Shown: positions 50,684-60,775, numbered from the stretch's first letter. The stretch is 64,000 bases of DNA from Vibrio metoecus (GCF_009665255.1 NZ_CP035686.1:2338501-2402500); one strand, 5' to 3'. Numbers and translations: made by a program. Notes: a model not told the origin generated them from the sequence alone.

Positions 50684-52471
50684 ATGGCAACGTTGCTATT
50701 AAGTGGAACCCGGTTAGAGCCTCACGCGCCGAGCATTCCTCTCAATAAACCATTTCTTTTCTCATTAGCAATTTTGTACCTCGTTGCTATGCATTTCTTC
50801 ATGCCCAACCCAGGCGGAGCTGGGCTCGCTCTCTCCTTTAACAATACCACGTGGATCGCCCTGAGCATCACACTTGCAGTGGGTCTGTATCAGCTTGCCA
50901 ATAATCAAGCCCTGCGTTATTCAAAACTCACCATTGGTCTTTGGATCAGTTGTACTTTGCTGACCCTACCACTGGTGTATGCGAATGCAGATTGGCTCAA
51001 TGCGACAAGTCGATTGATTGGCTTGTGGGCAGGGTTCAGCTTGTTTGTGATGTTGCAACAATTTCGGTTTAGCAATAAACATAAACAACGTTTATTGTGG
51101 TTCATTCTGCTGGCCACAGTAATCGAGGCCATTATTGGTCTTATCCAATATTTTTGGTTAGAACCGGGAAATCCGTTTGGGTATGACACCCTCGCCAACC
51201 GTCCTTATGGTATTTTTCAACAACCGAATGTCATGGCAAGTTTTCTTGCCACTGGATTAGTGCTTTCTGGTTATTTACTGGCAAGACAACCAGAAAAATA
51301 TGATTCTCCCTTAAGTAAAATTGGCCTTCTTTATCTCACTCCACTGCTTACCGCCCCTCTTTTGGTGGTGCTTGCGTCACGCACAGGATGGATAGCCAGC
51401 TTACTTAGCATTATTCTCGTTGCGCCATATCTTCGTCGATTTGCATCACGCCAACGCTTTAGCCTCTGGTTGTTAGCCATTGTGATTGGTGTCTGCGCCG
51501 GATTTGCAGCGATGTATAGTCAAGAAACCTCTGGGTTTGTGGCCAATAAAGCCGATCTCGAAAGCCCACGCCGCTACACTTTTCCACAAGCGGTTGACAT
51601 GATCATCGAGAAACCCTTTACCGGTTATGGCTACGGTAAATTTGAAGCGCAATATTTACTTTATACCGCTCGTCAACATCAGTTGAATAACACCTATCCC
51701 GCTGGACTTACGGCGATGGATCATCCGCATAATGAGATCTTGTACTGGGGGGTTGAAGGCGGTTTACTGCCCGTGTTGGGAATTTTACTTGCCGCTTGCT
51801 TCTGCGCTTTGCGCATCTATGCCGCCAAACGAGGTACACGTTTAGCCATGCTGGCGCTATTCGTTCCTATCACGTTGCATGCTCAATTGGAGTATCCGTT
51901 TTACCACTCAGCCATTCACTGGATCACTTTTATTATTTTGATCTACTGGGTCGATCAGCGGGTTGCACGTTATCGCATCGTCCGTTTCAGTGGGCTGAGT
52001 AAATCCCTACTACGTATTACCAGTTTGGTATTACCGATTGTGACCAGTTTGTATATGGGCACAGCTTTACACACCAATTATGTACTCACTCAGTTTGAGA
52101 AATCGAAGCCGAGAGATCCCGAATTACTCAAACAAGTTACCAATCCCTTGGTATGGCAAGATCGATTTGATTGGGACATCTACAGCACCTACCTAGAACT
52201 CGGACTGTATGAACAAAAAGCAGAACTGATCCAACCGTATGTGGATTGGTCATTGCAGGTGATTCAACACAAGCCACGCCCAGCCTTCTATACCAACCTA
52301 ATTTTAGCCTACCAAGGCTTGGGCGATGCGAGTCGCGCGCAGCAAATTCGCACTGAAGCGGAATTTCTGTTCCCCAATCAGGACTTCAGCACCGTTCAAT
52401 ATCAAGCGCCCATCAAGGCGACAAGTACGGCATCCGGCGCAGAACAAGCCCCTTCTGCCGTAACCCCCTAA
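50684..52471 (+). CDS. pglL: PglL-type protein O-oligosaccharyltransferase
   Basis: A 595-residue polytopic membrane protein (about 11-12 helices) with the Wzy_C/PglL signature: HPHNEILYWGVEGGLLP near residue 347, the catalytic-site loop of enzymes that transfer lipid-linked glycans to Ser/Thr of periplasmic proteins. A long C-terminal periplasmic TPR-like tail follows (about 500-595). The V. cholerae homologue has been shown to be an active O-OTase when expressed in E. coli. The ATG at 50684 is chosen (AAGG 8 bases upstream) over a GTG at 50675. No glycan synthesis cluster lies nearby. WaaL O-antigen ligase is the less likely alternative. Confidence 0.88.
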   Translation: MATLLLSGTRLEPHAPSIPLNKPFLFSLAILYLVAMHFFMPNPGGAGLALSFNNTTWIALSITLAVGLYQLANNQALRYSKLTIGLWISCTLLTLPLVYANADWLNATSRLIGLWAGFSLFVMLQQFRFSNKHKQRLLWFILLATVIEAIIGLIQYFWLEPGNPFGYDTLANRPYGIFQQPNVMASFLATGLVLSGYLLARQPEKYDSPLSKIGLLYLTPLLTAPLLVVLASRTGWIASLLSIILVAPYLRRFASRQRFSLWLLAIVIGVCAGFAAMYSQETSGFVANKADLESPRRYTFPQAVDMIIEKPFTGYGYGKFEAQYLLYTARQHQLNNTYPAGLTAMDHPHNEILYWGVEGGLLPVLGILLAACFCALRIYAAKRGTRLAMLALFVPITLHAQLEYPFYHSAIHWITFIILIYWVDQRVARYRIVRFSGLSKSLLRITSLVLPIVTSLYMGTALHTNYVLTQFEKSKPRDPELLKQVTNPLVWQDRFDWDIYSTYLELGLYEQKAELIQPYVDWSLQVIQHKPRPAFYTNLILAYQGLGDASRAQQIRTEAEFLFPNQDFSTVQYQAPIKATSTASGAEQAPSAVTP

Positions 52472-52478
52472 TCTCAAA

Positions 52479-52514
52479 TAGAAATCAGGGTGGCCTAAGC
52501 CACCCTGATTTCTA
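52479..52514. terminator. convergent bidirectional terminator
   Basis: TAGAAATCAGGGTGGC pairs with GCCACCCTGATTTCTA, a perfect 16-bp stem with a CTAA loop, between the convergent stops of pglL and the class V aminotransferase gene. Confidence 0.92.
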
Positions 52515-52531
52515 TTTCACACCGCTTTGCA

Positions 52532-53650
52532 TTAACGCAGTGACTCTTCCAGTGCACGTAAACATAACGCAATGTTTTCCGAGCGCGCACCGTAGCCCAT
52601 TACGCCAATCCGCCACGCTTTGCCAGCTAATGCCCCGAGCCCTGCACCAATTTCCAAATTGTATTCATTGAGCAGGTGACTACGCACTTTCGCTTCATCA
52701 ATGCCTTCCGGAACATAAATCGCGTTCAACTGCGGCAAACGATACGGCTCAGCTACCACAAACTTAAAGCCCAGTTGCTCTAAGCCTTGTTTGAGCTTGC
52801 CGTGCATCACACGATGGCGCTGCCACGCTTGCTCTAGCCCTTCTTGTTGCAACAGCAATAGTGCTTCGTGCAGAGCGTACAAGCTATTGACTGGTGCGGT
52901 GTGGTGATAGCTGCGCTTACCCGCCCCACTCCAATAACCTAATACCAAGCTCTGATCAAGGAACCAGCTTTGAATCGGTGCTTTTCGTGATTGAATCTTC
53001 TCAATTGCACGAGGTGAAAACGTCAACGGAGCCAAACCCGGCACACAAGAGAGACATTTTTGGCTGCCAGAATACACCGCATCCAGTTGCCACTCATCCA
53101 CCAGCAGGGGAACGCCGCCGAGCGAGGTCACCGCATCAACAATCGTCAACAAACCATGCTGCTTCGCTAGAGCACCTAACGCTTGCGCATCACTTAAGGC
53201 TCCGGTTGACGTTTCTGCTTGTACAAAAGCCAGTATTTTCGCATCCGGATGCTCATCTATCGCGGCTTGCACTTGTTCAACGCTGATTGGGCAACCCCAT
53301 TCATCATCAACCACCACAACTTCGGCCCCACAACGCACAGCGTTATCGCGCATCCGCTCACCAAACACGCCATTGCGACATACAATCACTTTATCGCCCG
53401 GCTCGATGAGGTTAACAAAACAGGCTTCCATCCCTGCACTGCCCGGCGCAGATACTGCAATGGTGAATTCATTTTCAGTTTGGAAAGCATATTTCAACAG
53501 CTGTTTTAGCTCATCCATCATGCCGATAAACAGAGGATCAAGATGACCGACTGTGGGGCGACTTAGCGCTTGTAACACTTGCGGAGAAATATCAGAAGGC
53601 CCGGGACCCATCAAAATCCGATGCGGGGGGATAAAACTGCGAATTGTCAT
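52532..53650 (-). CDS. class V PLP aminotransferase (alanine/serine-glyoxylate type)
   Basis: A 372-residue fold-type I aminotransferase. N-terminal signature LMGPGPSDISPQVLQALSRPTVGHLDP and PLP-binding Lys198 within YSGSQKCLSCVPG. The best match is the alanine-glyoxylate, serine-glyoxylate and serine-pyruvate group; PucG-like ureidoglycine-glyoxylate transaminase is an alternative. Substrate cannot be settled from sequence. Start ATG at 53650 with AAGGAG upstream. It is divergent from lysC; the shared 464-bp interval holds the lysC riboswitch. Confidence 0.87.
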   Translation of the reverse strand: MTIRSFIPPHRILMGPGPSDISPQVLQALSRPTVGHLDPLFIGMMDELKQLLKYAFQTENEFTIAVSAPGSAGMEACFVNLIEPGDKVIVCRNGVFGERMRDNAVRCGAEVVVVDDEWGCPISVEQVQAAIDEHPDAKILAFVQAETSTGALSDAQALGALAKQHGLLTIVDAVTSLGGVPLLVDEWQLDAVYSGSQKCLSCVPGLAPLTFSPRAIEKIQSRKAPIQSWFLDQSLVLGYWSGAGKRSYHHTAPVNSLYALHEALLLLQQEGLEQAWQRHRVMHGKLKQGLEQLGFKFVVAEPYRLPQLNAIYVPEGIDEAKVRSHLLNEYNLEIGAGLGALAGKAWRIGVMGYGARSENIALCLRALEESLR

Positions 53651-53786
53651 AACGACTCCTTGTTGTGGCGACCAGAACCATCAGAGTAATGCAATTAAGT
53701 TGCAGCAACAATTCGACCTATGTCCAGAGTGTTAATCCTTGTCACACTAATGTCATTTTTATTTGCACTTTTGGAACATTTTGTCG

Positions 53787-53815
53787 TTGACAAGATTTCA
53801 CCAACACCGTTCAAT
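53787..53815 (+). promoter_or_regulatory. lysC promoter
   Basis: A perfect TTGACA (53787-53792), 17-bp spacer, TTCAAT (53810-53815). Transcription would start near 53822, just before the riboswitch P1 stem. Confidence 0.7.
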
Positions 53816-53830
53816 GTGTGAGCTATCTAG

Positions 53831-53998
53831 CAGAAGAGGAGCACTGCCCAGGCAGATGTTTTGTGGAGCCTCAACTCCAAAACAGAACATTCAGGGGGAG
53901 TAGTGCCGAGGTGAATTAAAGTTGCGGCTTTGGTTTATCGGTTGAATGGGCTGAATCCCTTCAACTGTCATCAGCTCGAATCTGATGAAGAGCTTCTG
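53831..53998 (+). promoter_or_regulatory. lysine riboswitch (L box)
   Basis: The 168-nt stretch matches the lysC leader element: P1 CAGAAG (53831-53836) with CTTCTG (53993-53998), AGAGGAGCACTGCCC after P1, GGGGGAGTAGTGCCGAGGTGA in the core, GGGCTGAATCCC hairpin, and TGTCATCAG before the last stem. These conserved blocks are in the order seen in the E. coli lysC riboswitch. About 110 nt separate it from the GTG start; no strong intrinsic terminator is seen, so translational control is likely. Confidence 0.93.
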
Positions 53999-54114
53999 AG
54001 GGAAATCTTTCTATAGTCACTCCTCTATTTTGCTCTATTAAAAAACACTCTCTTCACAACATTGGACGTTGGGTTACCAACAACTCGTTTTTCAGGAAGT
54101 CTGGGAGAATTGCC

Positions 54115-55470
54115 GTGAGCACATTTAACGTCGCCAAATTTGGTGGTACTAGTGTCGCCAACTTTGAAGCCATGAGCCGTTGTTCGGCCATTATCGAAAA
54201 CAATCCACAAACACGCTTAGTAGTCAGCAGCGCCTGCTCTGGGGTGACCAATTTATTGGTCGAACTCGCCAATGGCGTGGCCTCAGCGGAACGTCGCCAA
54301 GCGATTTTGCAACAACTGGCTGATATCCATTATGTGATTATCGACCAGCTCGCCGATCCGACACGCGTCGAAAAAGAAGTCAAAGCCGTGCTAGATTCTG
54401 TGGCGAGTGCTGCAGAAGCCGCCTCATTTCAATCGAGCAAGAAATTGACCGACCACTTAGTGGCGTGCGGTGAGCTGATTTCTACTTATATCTTGGCTCA
54501 ACTGATGCGTGAGCGTGGTGTTGATGCGGTACGTTTTGATATCCGCGAAGTGCTACGTACGGATGACCACTACGGTCGTGCCGAGCCACAACTGGCAGAA
54601 ATCGCTCAGTTGGCCAAAGAAAAACTGGTTCCATTGTGTGAACAGTATGTGGTGGTGACTCAAGGCTTTATCGGCTCTGATGCCCAAGGCAATACAACGA
54701 CCTTAGGCCGCGGTGGCAGTGATTATTCAGCAGCTTTGATTGCCGAAGCCGTGCAAGCTTGTGGCTTGGAAATTTGGACAGACGTGCCGGGGATCTACAG
54801 TACCGATCCACGTATCGCGCCAAAAGCAGCGCCGATTCCTGAGATAAGCTTTAGCGAAGCCTCAGAAATGGCCAATTTTGGTGCCAAAATACTGCATCCA
54901 TCCACATTGCTTCCAGCCGTGCGTCATGGCATTCCGGTGTTTGTTGGTTCTTCAAAAGAACCAGAAAAAGGCGGCACTTGGATCCGTAAACAAGTCGAAA
55001 GCGCGCCACTGTATCGCGCACTTGCACTACGCTGTAATCAAACCATGGTGACACTGCGTAGCGCGCAGATGTTCCATGCTTACGGTTTCCTCGCCAAAGT
55101 GTTCGAAATTCTCGCCAAGCATAAAATTTCGGTCGATCTCATCACCACATCAGAAATCAGCGTGTCACTGACACTGGATAAAACCGATACCTCAGGTGGT
55201 GCACCAGAATTGCCTGAAGCGGTGCGCACCGAGTTGGAAGAGCTGTGTACGGTAGAAGTCGAATACAACCTGTGTTTGATTGCTCTGATCGGCAACAAGA
55301 TGAAAGAGAGCCGCGGCTACGCAAAACAAGTATTCAGCGTATTGGAAGATTACAACCTCCGTATGATTTGCTATGGCGCCAGCGCGCATAACCTCTGCTT
55401 CTTGCTGCATGAATCTGTCTCTAAGCAAGCGGTGCAGAAACTGCATAAAGAGCTGTTTGAGCAAGAATAA
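54115..55470 (+). CDS. lysC: lysine-sensitive aspartokinase III
   Basis: Catalyses the first step from aspartate to lysine, threonine and methionine. 451 residues, monofunctional. N-terminal KFGGTSVANFEAM (ATP site), TTLGRGGSDYSAALIAEA (aspartate/ATP), and two C-terminal ACT domains that bind lysine (KISVDLITTSEISVSLTLDK and following). The start is GTG at 54115, preceded by GGGAG. Controlled by the lysine riboswitch upstream; a shared terminator with metH follows. Confidence 0.97.
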   Translation: MSTFNVAKFGGTSVANFEAMSRCSAIIENNPQTRLVVSSACSGVTNLLVELANGVASAERRQAILQQLADIHYVIIDQLADPTRVEKEVKAVLDSVASAAEAASFQSSKKLTDHLVACGELISTYILAQLMRERGVDAVRFDIREVLRTDDHYGRAEPQLAEIAQLAKEKLVPLCEQYVVVTQGFIGSDAQGNTTTLGRGGSDYSAALIAEAVQACGLEIWTDVPGIYSTDPRIAPKAAPIPEISFSEASEMANFGAKILHPSTLLPAVRHGIPVFVGSSKEPEKGGTWIRKQVESAPLYRALALRCNQTMVTLRSAQMFHAYGFLAKVFEILAKHKISVDLITTSEISVSLTLDKTDTSGGAPELPEAVRTELEELCTVEVEYNLCLIALIGNKMKESRGYAKQVFSVLEDYNLRMICYGASAHNLCFLLHESVSKQAVQKLHKELFEQE

Positions 55471-55495
55471 AACTCAAACTCACGAGATAAAAACT

Positions 55496-55520
55496 AAGAG
55501 GCCACATCATGTGGCCTCTT
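55496..55520. terminator. lysC-metH convergent terminator
   Basis: AAGAGGCCAC / GTGGCCTCTT stem with an ATCAT loop, between the convergent lysC and metH stops. T-rich flank on the plus strand (TTGTTATT); A-rich on the left, so it can act on both. Confidence 0.85.
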
Positions 55521-55546
55521 GTTATTGTGGATTACTGTTTTACTGA

Positions 55547-58500
55547 TTAAGCATCGAGGTTCGGCGCTAGCCATTTTTCGGCTTCTTGCAAACTCCAACC
55601 TTTACGCTCAGCGTAGCTGTGCAGCTGATCTTGCTGGATCTGCGCGACCGCAAAATAGCGAGAATCAGGATGCGAGAAATACCAACCGGATACCGAAGCG
55701 CCCGGCCACATCGCATAGCTAGTGGTCAGTGACATGCCGATGGTCTCTTCAACATTCAGCATCTGCCACAAGGTCGCTTTTTCGGTGTGCTCTGGACAGG
55801 CAGGATAACCCGGTGCTGGTCGAATCCCCTGATAACGCTCTCGGATCAGCTCATCATTTGAGAGATTTTCATCGCTCGCGTAGCCCCAAATCTCTTTACG
55901 CATTTTTTCATGCAGATATTCCGCAAAGGCTTCCGCCAAACGATCGGCCACCGCTTGGATCATGATCGCATTGTAATCATCACCTTGTGCTTTATAAGCA
56001 TCGGCCAATGCTCGCTCACCAATGCCACCTGTCACCGCAAACGCGCCAATCCAATCGCGCTTACCGCTCTCTTTCGGAGCGACATAGTCTGACAAACAGT
56101 AGTTGGCTCCTTTCGGCTTTTCGGTCTGCTGACGCAAGTTGTACAGCACATGCGCCACTTGCGTACGCGATTCGTCGCTGTACACCTCAATATCATCACC
56201 CACGCTCGCTGCTGGGAACAGCGCACACATACCACTGGCTTTCAGTAGCCCTTCTCGCTCTACTTTATCAAGCAAGGCATTGGCATCATGAAATAGACGT
56301 TTGGCTTCTTCACCAACCTCTTCATGCTCCAAAATGGCAGGGTATTTGCCCATAAGCGACCAAGTCATAAAGAAAGGCGTCCAGTCGATGTAAGGACGTA
56401 GTGTGGCTAACGCAATGTTTTCAAACACATGCACACCCGGTTTCGCAGGAGCGGGCGGCGTGTAATTTGCCCAATCCAGCGCCGCTTTATTAGCACGTGC
56501 CTGCTCTAATGTGACTGGCCGCGATTTGGGCGTTTTATGAGCATGCTGATCACGCGTGCGCTCATAATCGAGATCCAAACGTTCGATAAAACCGGGACGC
56601 AGCTCATCAGACAGTAGTGAAGTACACACCCCCACCGCGCGCGATGCGTTATTCACGTACACCACAGGCGCATGATAATTCTGCTCGATCTTCACCGCAG
56701 TATGCGCTTTAGACGTCGTTGCCCCACCAATCAAAAGTGGCAGTTCAAACCCTTGTCGCTCCATCTCTTTCGCCACGTGCACCATCTCATCCAAAGACGG
56801 CGTGATAAGCCCAGAGAGACCGATGATATCGACATTTTGCTCGCGCGCGACTTTGAGGATCTGTTCACAAGGCACCATCACACCAAGATCGATGATCTCG
56901 AAGTTATTACACTGCAGCACAACGCCAACAATGTTCTTACCAATGTCATGCACATCGCCTTTTACAGTCGCCAGCAAGATCTTGCCATTGGAGGTGCTAC
57001 CACTTTTTTGCGCATTAATGAAAGGCTCAAGATACGCAACGGCTTGTTTCATGACACGCGCTGATTTTACGACTTGTGGGAGGAACATTTTCCCTTCCCC
57101 GAACAAGTCACCGACCACGTTCATGCCATCCATCAACGGCCCTTCAATCACTTCCAGCGGTTTGCTGGCTTGCTGACGTGCTTCTTCAGTGTCTTGGACG
57201 ATAAATTCGGTGATGCCTTTGACTAAAGCGTGTTCTAGACGCTTAGCCACAGGCCATGCGCGCCACTCTAACGCAGAAGCATCCTCTTCTTTACCGACAC
57301 TGTTTTCGCGATACGCTTCGGCAATTTCAAGCAATCTTTCCGTGCCATCGTTACGTCGATTGAGGATTACATCTTCCACTGCCTCGCGCAGTTTCAGCGG
57401 CACGTTATCGTAGATTTCAAGCTGCCCTGCGTTGACAATCCCCATGTCCATACCGTGTTTGAAGCAGTGATAAAGGAAAACAGCATGGATCGCTTCACGC
57501 ACATAGTTGTTGCCGCGGAAAGAGAAGGAAACGTTAGACACACCGCCAGAAATCATCGCATGCGGCAGATCACGCTTAATGTCTGCCACCGCATTAATGA
57601 AATCCAACGCATAGTTATTGTGCTCATCAATTCCGGTCGCAACGGCAAAGATGTTAGGGTCAAAAATAATATCTTCCGGTGGGAAGCCCACTTCATCGAC
57701 CAAAATATGGTAAGCCCGACGACAGATCTCCAATTTGCGCTCACGGGTATCGGCTTGGCCCACTTCGTCAAACGCCATCACAATCACGGCGGCACCATAG
57801 CGACGCACCAATTTGGCTTGGGCAATAAACTTCTCTTTGCCTTCTTTTAAAGAAATAGAGTTGACGATGCCTTTACCCTGAATGCATTTCAGACCCGCTT
57901 CAATCACCTCCCATTTCGAGGAGTCGACCATCACCGGAACTTTGGAGATTTCTGGTTCAGAGGCGCATAGATTCAAAAAGCGCACCATGCACGCCTCGGC
58001 GTCCAACATGCCTTCATCCATGTTGATATCAATGATCTGCGCGCCGTTTTCGACTTGCTCACGCGCCACATCGAGCGCTTCGTCGTATTGCTCTTCTTTA
58101 ATTAAACGCTTAAAACGCGCTGAACCGGTGACGTTAGTACGTTCGCCCACGTTAACAAACAAGGTTTCAGGGCCAATATTGAGCGGCTCTAAACCCGAGA
58201 GACGACATTCTACTTTCAGATCTGGCAGAGCCCTTGGTTTTACACCCTCGACGGCTTTGGCAATGGCGGCGATATGCTCAGGAGTAGTACCACAGCAGCC
58301 ACCGACTAAGTTAAGAAAACCTGCTTGCGCCCATTCGGCAATATGTTCTGCCATCTCCTCGGCAGAGAGATCGTATTCGCCAAACGCATTCGGTAACCCC
58401 GCATTCGGGTGCGCGGAAACATAGCATTCCGAAATGCGTGAAAGCTCTTCCACATACTGGCGCAGCTCATCAGGGCCTAACGCACAGTTCAAGCCAAACG

Positions 58501-59227
58501 AAATCGGCCGTACATGACGCAAGGCGTTGTAGAAAGCTTCCGTCGTCTGTCCAGACAGAGTACGGCCTGAGGCATCGGTAATCGTACCGGAAATCATCAC
58601 CGGTAAGTTGATGCCCAGTTCTTCAAATACGCTATCGACCGCAAACGCACAGGCTTTGGCGTTCAGTGTATCGAAGATGGTTTCAATGAGGATCAGATCG
58701 CTTCCGCCGTTGATCAAAGCACGGGTGGATTCGGAATAGGCCTGAACAAGCTGGTCAAAGGAAACATTACGAAAGCCCGGATCATTCACATCAGGAGAAA
58801 TAGAACACGTACGGTTGGTTGGACCAAGCACACCAGCGACATAGCGTGGCTTATTAGGATTTTTAGCTGTCCATTCATCAGCAACTTCACGCGCCAGTTT
58901 GGCAGCGGCAAAATTAATCTCATCACTGAGCGCCTGCATGTCATAGTCAGCCATGGCAATCGTGGTCGAGTTAAACGTGTTGGTCTCAAGAATATCAGCC
59001 CCCGCTTCGAGATAAGCCGAATGAATGTCTTTAATGATTTGCGGTTGAGTAAGCACTAAGAGGTCGTTGTTTCCTTTTAAATCACAGTGCCAATTTGCAA
59101 ATCGATCACCACGATAATCCTCCTCTTGTAACTTATAACTCTGAATCATCGTTCCCATACCACCATCAATCAGTAGGATACGCTGTTTCAGTTGTTGCTC
59201 AAGTTGTTGTCTCACTTCCATTCTCAC
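55547..59227 (-). CDS. metH: cobalamin-dependent methionine synthase
   Basis: Transfers a methyl group from methyltetrahydrofolate to homocysteine via cobalamin. 1226 residues in the usual four modules: homocysteine-binding barrel (about 5-330, zinc cysteines in GGCCGTTPEH), pterin-binding (about 355-630), cobalamin-binding with the lower axial His in DVHDIGKNIVGVVLQ (near 760), and AdoMet reactivation domain (about 900-1226, RPAPGYPACPEH). The first codon is GTG at 59227 with GAGG 7 bases upstream; an ATG two codons on is the alternative. A MetJ operator lies 51 bp upstream. Confidence 0.98.
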   Translation of the reverse strand: MRMEVRQQLEQQLKQRILLIDGGMGTMIQSYKLQEEDYRGDRFANWHCDLKGNNDLLVLTQPQIIKDIHSAYLEAGADILETNTFNSTTIAMADYDMQALSDEINFAAAKLAREVADEWTAKNPNKPRYVAGVLGPTNRTCSISPDVNDPGFRNVSFDQLVQAYSESTRALINGGSDLILIETIFDTLNAKACAFAVDSVFEELGINLPVMISGTITDASGRTLSGQTTEAFYNALRHVRPISFGLNCALGPDELRQYVEELSRISECYVSAHPNAGLPNAFGEYDLSAEEMAEHIAEWAQAGFLNLVGGCCGTTPEHIAAIAKAVEGVKPRALPDLKVECRLSGLEPLNIGPETLFVNVGERTNVTGSARFKRLIKEEQYDEALDVAREQVENGAQIIDINMDEGMLDAEACMVRFLNLCASEPEISKVPVMVDSSKWEVIEAGLKCIQGKGIVNSISLKEGKEKFIAQAKLVRRYGAAVIVMAFDEVGQADTRERKLEICRRAYHILVDEVGFPPEDIIFDPNIFAVATGIDEHNNYALDFINAVADIKRDLPHAMISGGVSNVSFSFRGNNYVREAIHAVFLYHCFKHGMDMGIVNAGQLEIYDNVPLKLREAVEDVILNRRNDGTERLLEIAEAYRENSVGKEEDASALEWRAWPVAKRLEHALVKGITEFIVQDTEEARQQASKPLEVIEGPLMDGMNVVGDLFGEGKMFLPQVVKSARVMKQAVAYLEPFINAQKSGSTSNGKILLATVKGDVHDIGKNIVGVVLQCNNFEIIDLGVMVPCEQILKVAREQNVDIIGLSGLITPSLDEMVHVAKEMERQGFELPLLIGGATTSKAHTAVKIEQNYHAPVVYVNNASRAVGVCTSLLSDELRPGFIERLDLDYERTRDQHAHKTPKSRPVTLEQARANKAALDWANYTPPAPAKPGVHVFENIALATLRPYIDWTPFFMTWSLMGKYPAILEHEEVGEEAKRLFHDANALLDKVEREGLLKASGMCALFPAASVGDDIEVYSDESRTQVAHVLYNLRQQTEKPKGANYCLSDYVAPKESGKRDWIGAFAVTGGIGERALADAYKAQGDDYNAIMIQAVADRLAEAFAEYLHEKMRKEIWGYASDENLSNDELIRERYQGIRPAPGYPACPEHTEKATLWQMLNVEETIGMSLTTSYAMWPGASVSGWYFSHPDSRYFAVAQIQQDQLHSYAERKGWSLQEAEKWLAPNLDA

Positions 59228-59277
59228 TATACCGCCTCATTCCTTTTGCTTTGATGACATCCTATCACACAAATTTC

Positions 59278-59293
59278 AGAAATCTAGACGTCT
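59278..59293 (-). promoter_or_regulatory. MetJ operator (tandem met boxes) at metH
   Basis: Two adjacent 8-mers, AGAAATCT and AGACGTCT. The second is the exact met-box consensus and the first matches 6 of 8. Tandem boxes are what MetJ needs to bind cooperatively. The site lies in the metH-antiporter intergenic region, 51 bp before metH. Confidence 0.75.
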
Positions 59294-59422
59294 AAAAAAT
59301 GATTAAACCAACCAAAATATTTTGTGTGTGAGCTCACCCTCGTATGATTAAAAAGTATTTGCTATTTACTCAACAGAGAAAGACAATTTCGTTCACAAAT
59401 TGTTACACACACTGAGAAGAGA

Positions 59423-60757
59423 ATGTCCGTCTATCACACTTTGTGCTTCCTCTCGGCGGCAGCCATGTTGATTGCTTTTTTAAACAGCAAGATCAGCAAA
59501 ATGCAAACGACCATCGCGATTACTGCTGGTTCGATGATGTTGTCTTTATTAATCCTCATCGCAGGTCAAAACAACTGGTTCCATCTCTCCCAAATCGCGA
59601 CAGAAACCGTCACCAGTATCAACTTTGAAAATTTTCTGCTCAAAGGGATTCTAGGCTTCCTACTTTTTGCTGGTGGTTTGGGGATTAAGCTACCCAATCT
59701 AAAAGATCAAAAGTGGGAAATTACCGTACTAGCACTTGGTGCTACCTTATTCTCGACTTTCTTTATCGGATTTGCGCTGTACGGTTTCTGTCAGTTGATC
59801 GGCATTCAGTTTGATCTGGTCTACTGTCTACTGTTCGGTGCTCTCATTTCCCCCACAGACCCAATTGCCGTTCTCGCGATTGTGAAGAAGCTAAAAGCAC
59901 CAAAACGCATTTCTACCCAGATTGAAGGTGAATCACTCTTCAACGATGGTTTTGGTCTGGTTATCTTTGTCACGATCTTTACGATTGCTTTTGGTCATGA
60001 AACTCCGACCATCGGCAGTGTTACCTTGCTCTTCATGCAAGAAGCCATTGGCGGCATTGTTTACGGCTTCTTGCTCGGGTTATTGTTTCACTACCTTATT
60101 TCGGCAACCGATGACCACTCGATGGAGCTGTTGTTAACCATAGGTATTCCAACTGCAGGCTATGCCTTTGCCGACGTAGTTCACGTTTCAGGTCCACTGG
60201 CGATGGTGGTTTCTGGCATCATGATTGGTAACTGGACTCGATTTATTGGCTTCTCAAAAGAGAGCGAAGAGCATCTCGATCACTTCTGGGAATTGGTCGA
60301 TGAATTCCTCAACGGCGTCTTGTTCCTACTGATCGGCATGTCGATGCTGTTGTTCGAATTCCACCAAGAAGATTGGATCTTGATGGCATTTGCAATTCCT
60401 GTTGTTCTGTGTGGGCGTTATCTGAGTGTGTTTGTCTCTTACATTGGTTTTAAGCGCTACCGTACCTACAACCCTTGGTCAATCCGCATTTTGACTTGGG
60501 GTGGCTTACGCGGTGGTTTAGCACTCGCGATGGCACTCTCTATCCCTTCAGGAATCATGGTCATCCCAGAGAAGCTTATCGATGTAAAAGAGCTGATTCT
60601 CGTCATGACCTACGCTGTGGTTGTTTTTTCAATTCTAGTACAAGGCTCTACTATTACCCCGATGATTGAGAAAGCGAAAAAAACCGAGAAAGCAATGCAA
60701 GCAGAGCTTGAACCTGAGAGCGAGCAGCCACTCACTCAACAAGAGAACCACAACTAA
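59423..60757 (+). CDS. CPA1-type Na+(K+)/H+ antiporter
   Basis: A 444-residue inner-membrane antiporter of the NhaP/CPA1 family, about 12 helices. Ion-site motifs are visible: ALISPTDPIAVLAIVKKLKAPK (the TDP/ND region), EGESLFNDGFGLVIF, and GGLRGGLALAMALS (the conserved Arg near residue 360). It supports pH and salt homeostasis. AGAAGAG precedes the ATG at 59423. The C-terminal tail is short and Glu/Gln-rich, so no large regulatory domain is present. Whether it prefers Na+ or K+ is not evident. Confidence 0.92.
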   Translation: MSVYHTLCFLSAAAMLIAFLNSKISKMQTTIAITAGSMMLSLLILIAGQNNWFHLSQIATETVTSINFENFLLKGILGFLLFAGGLGIKLPNLKDQKWEITVLALGATLFSTFFIGFALYGFCQLIGIQFDLVYCLLFGALISPTDPIAVLAIVKKLKAPKRISTQIEGESLFNDGFGLVIFVTIFTIAFGHETPTIGSVTLLFMQEAIGGIVYGFLLGLLFHYLISATDDHSMELLLTIGIPTAGYAFADVVHVSGPLAMVVSGIMIGNWTRFIGFSKESEEHLDHFWELVDEFLNGVLFLLIGMSMLLFEFHQEDWILMAFAIPVVLCGRYLSVFVSYIGFKRYRTYNPWSIRILTWGGLRGGLALAMALSIPSGIMVIPEKLIDVKELILVMTYAVVVFSILVQGSTITPMIEKAKKTEKAMQAELEPESEQPLTQQENHN

Positions 60758-60775
60758 CCATTACCTTTCTTTACT

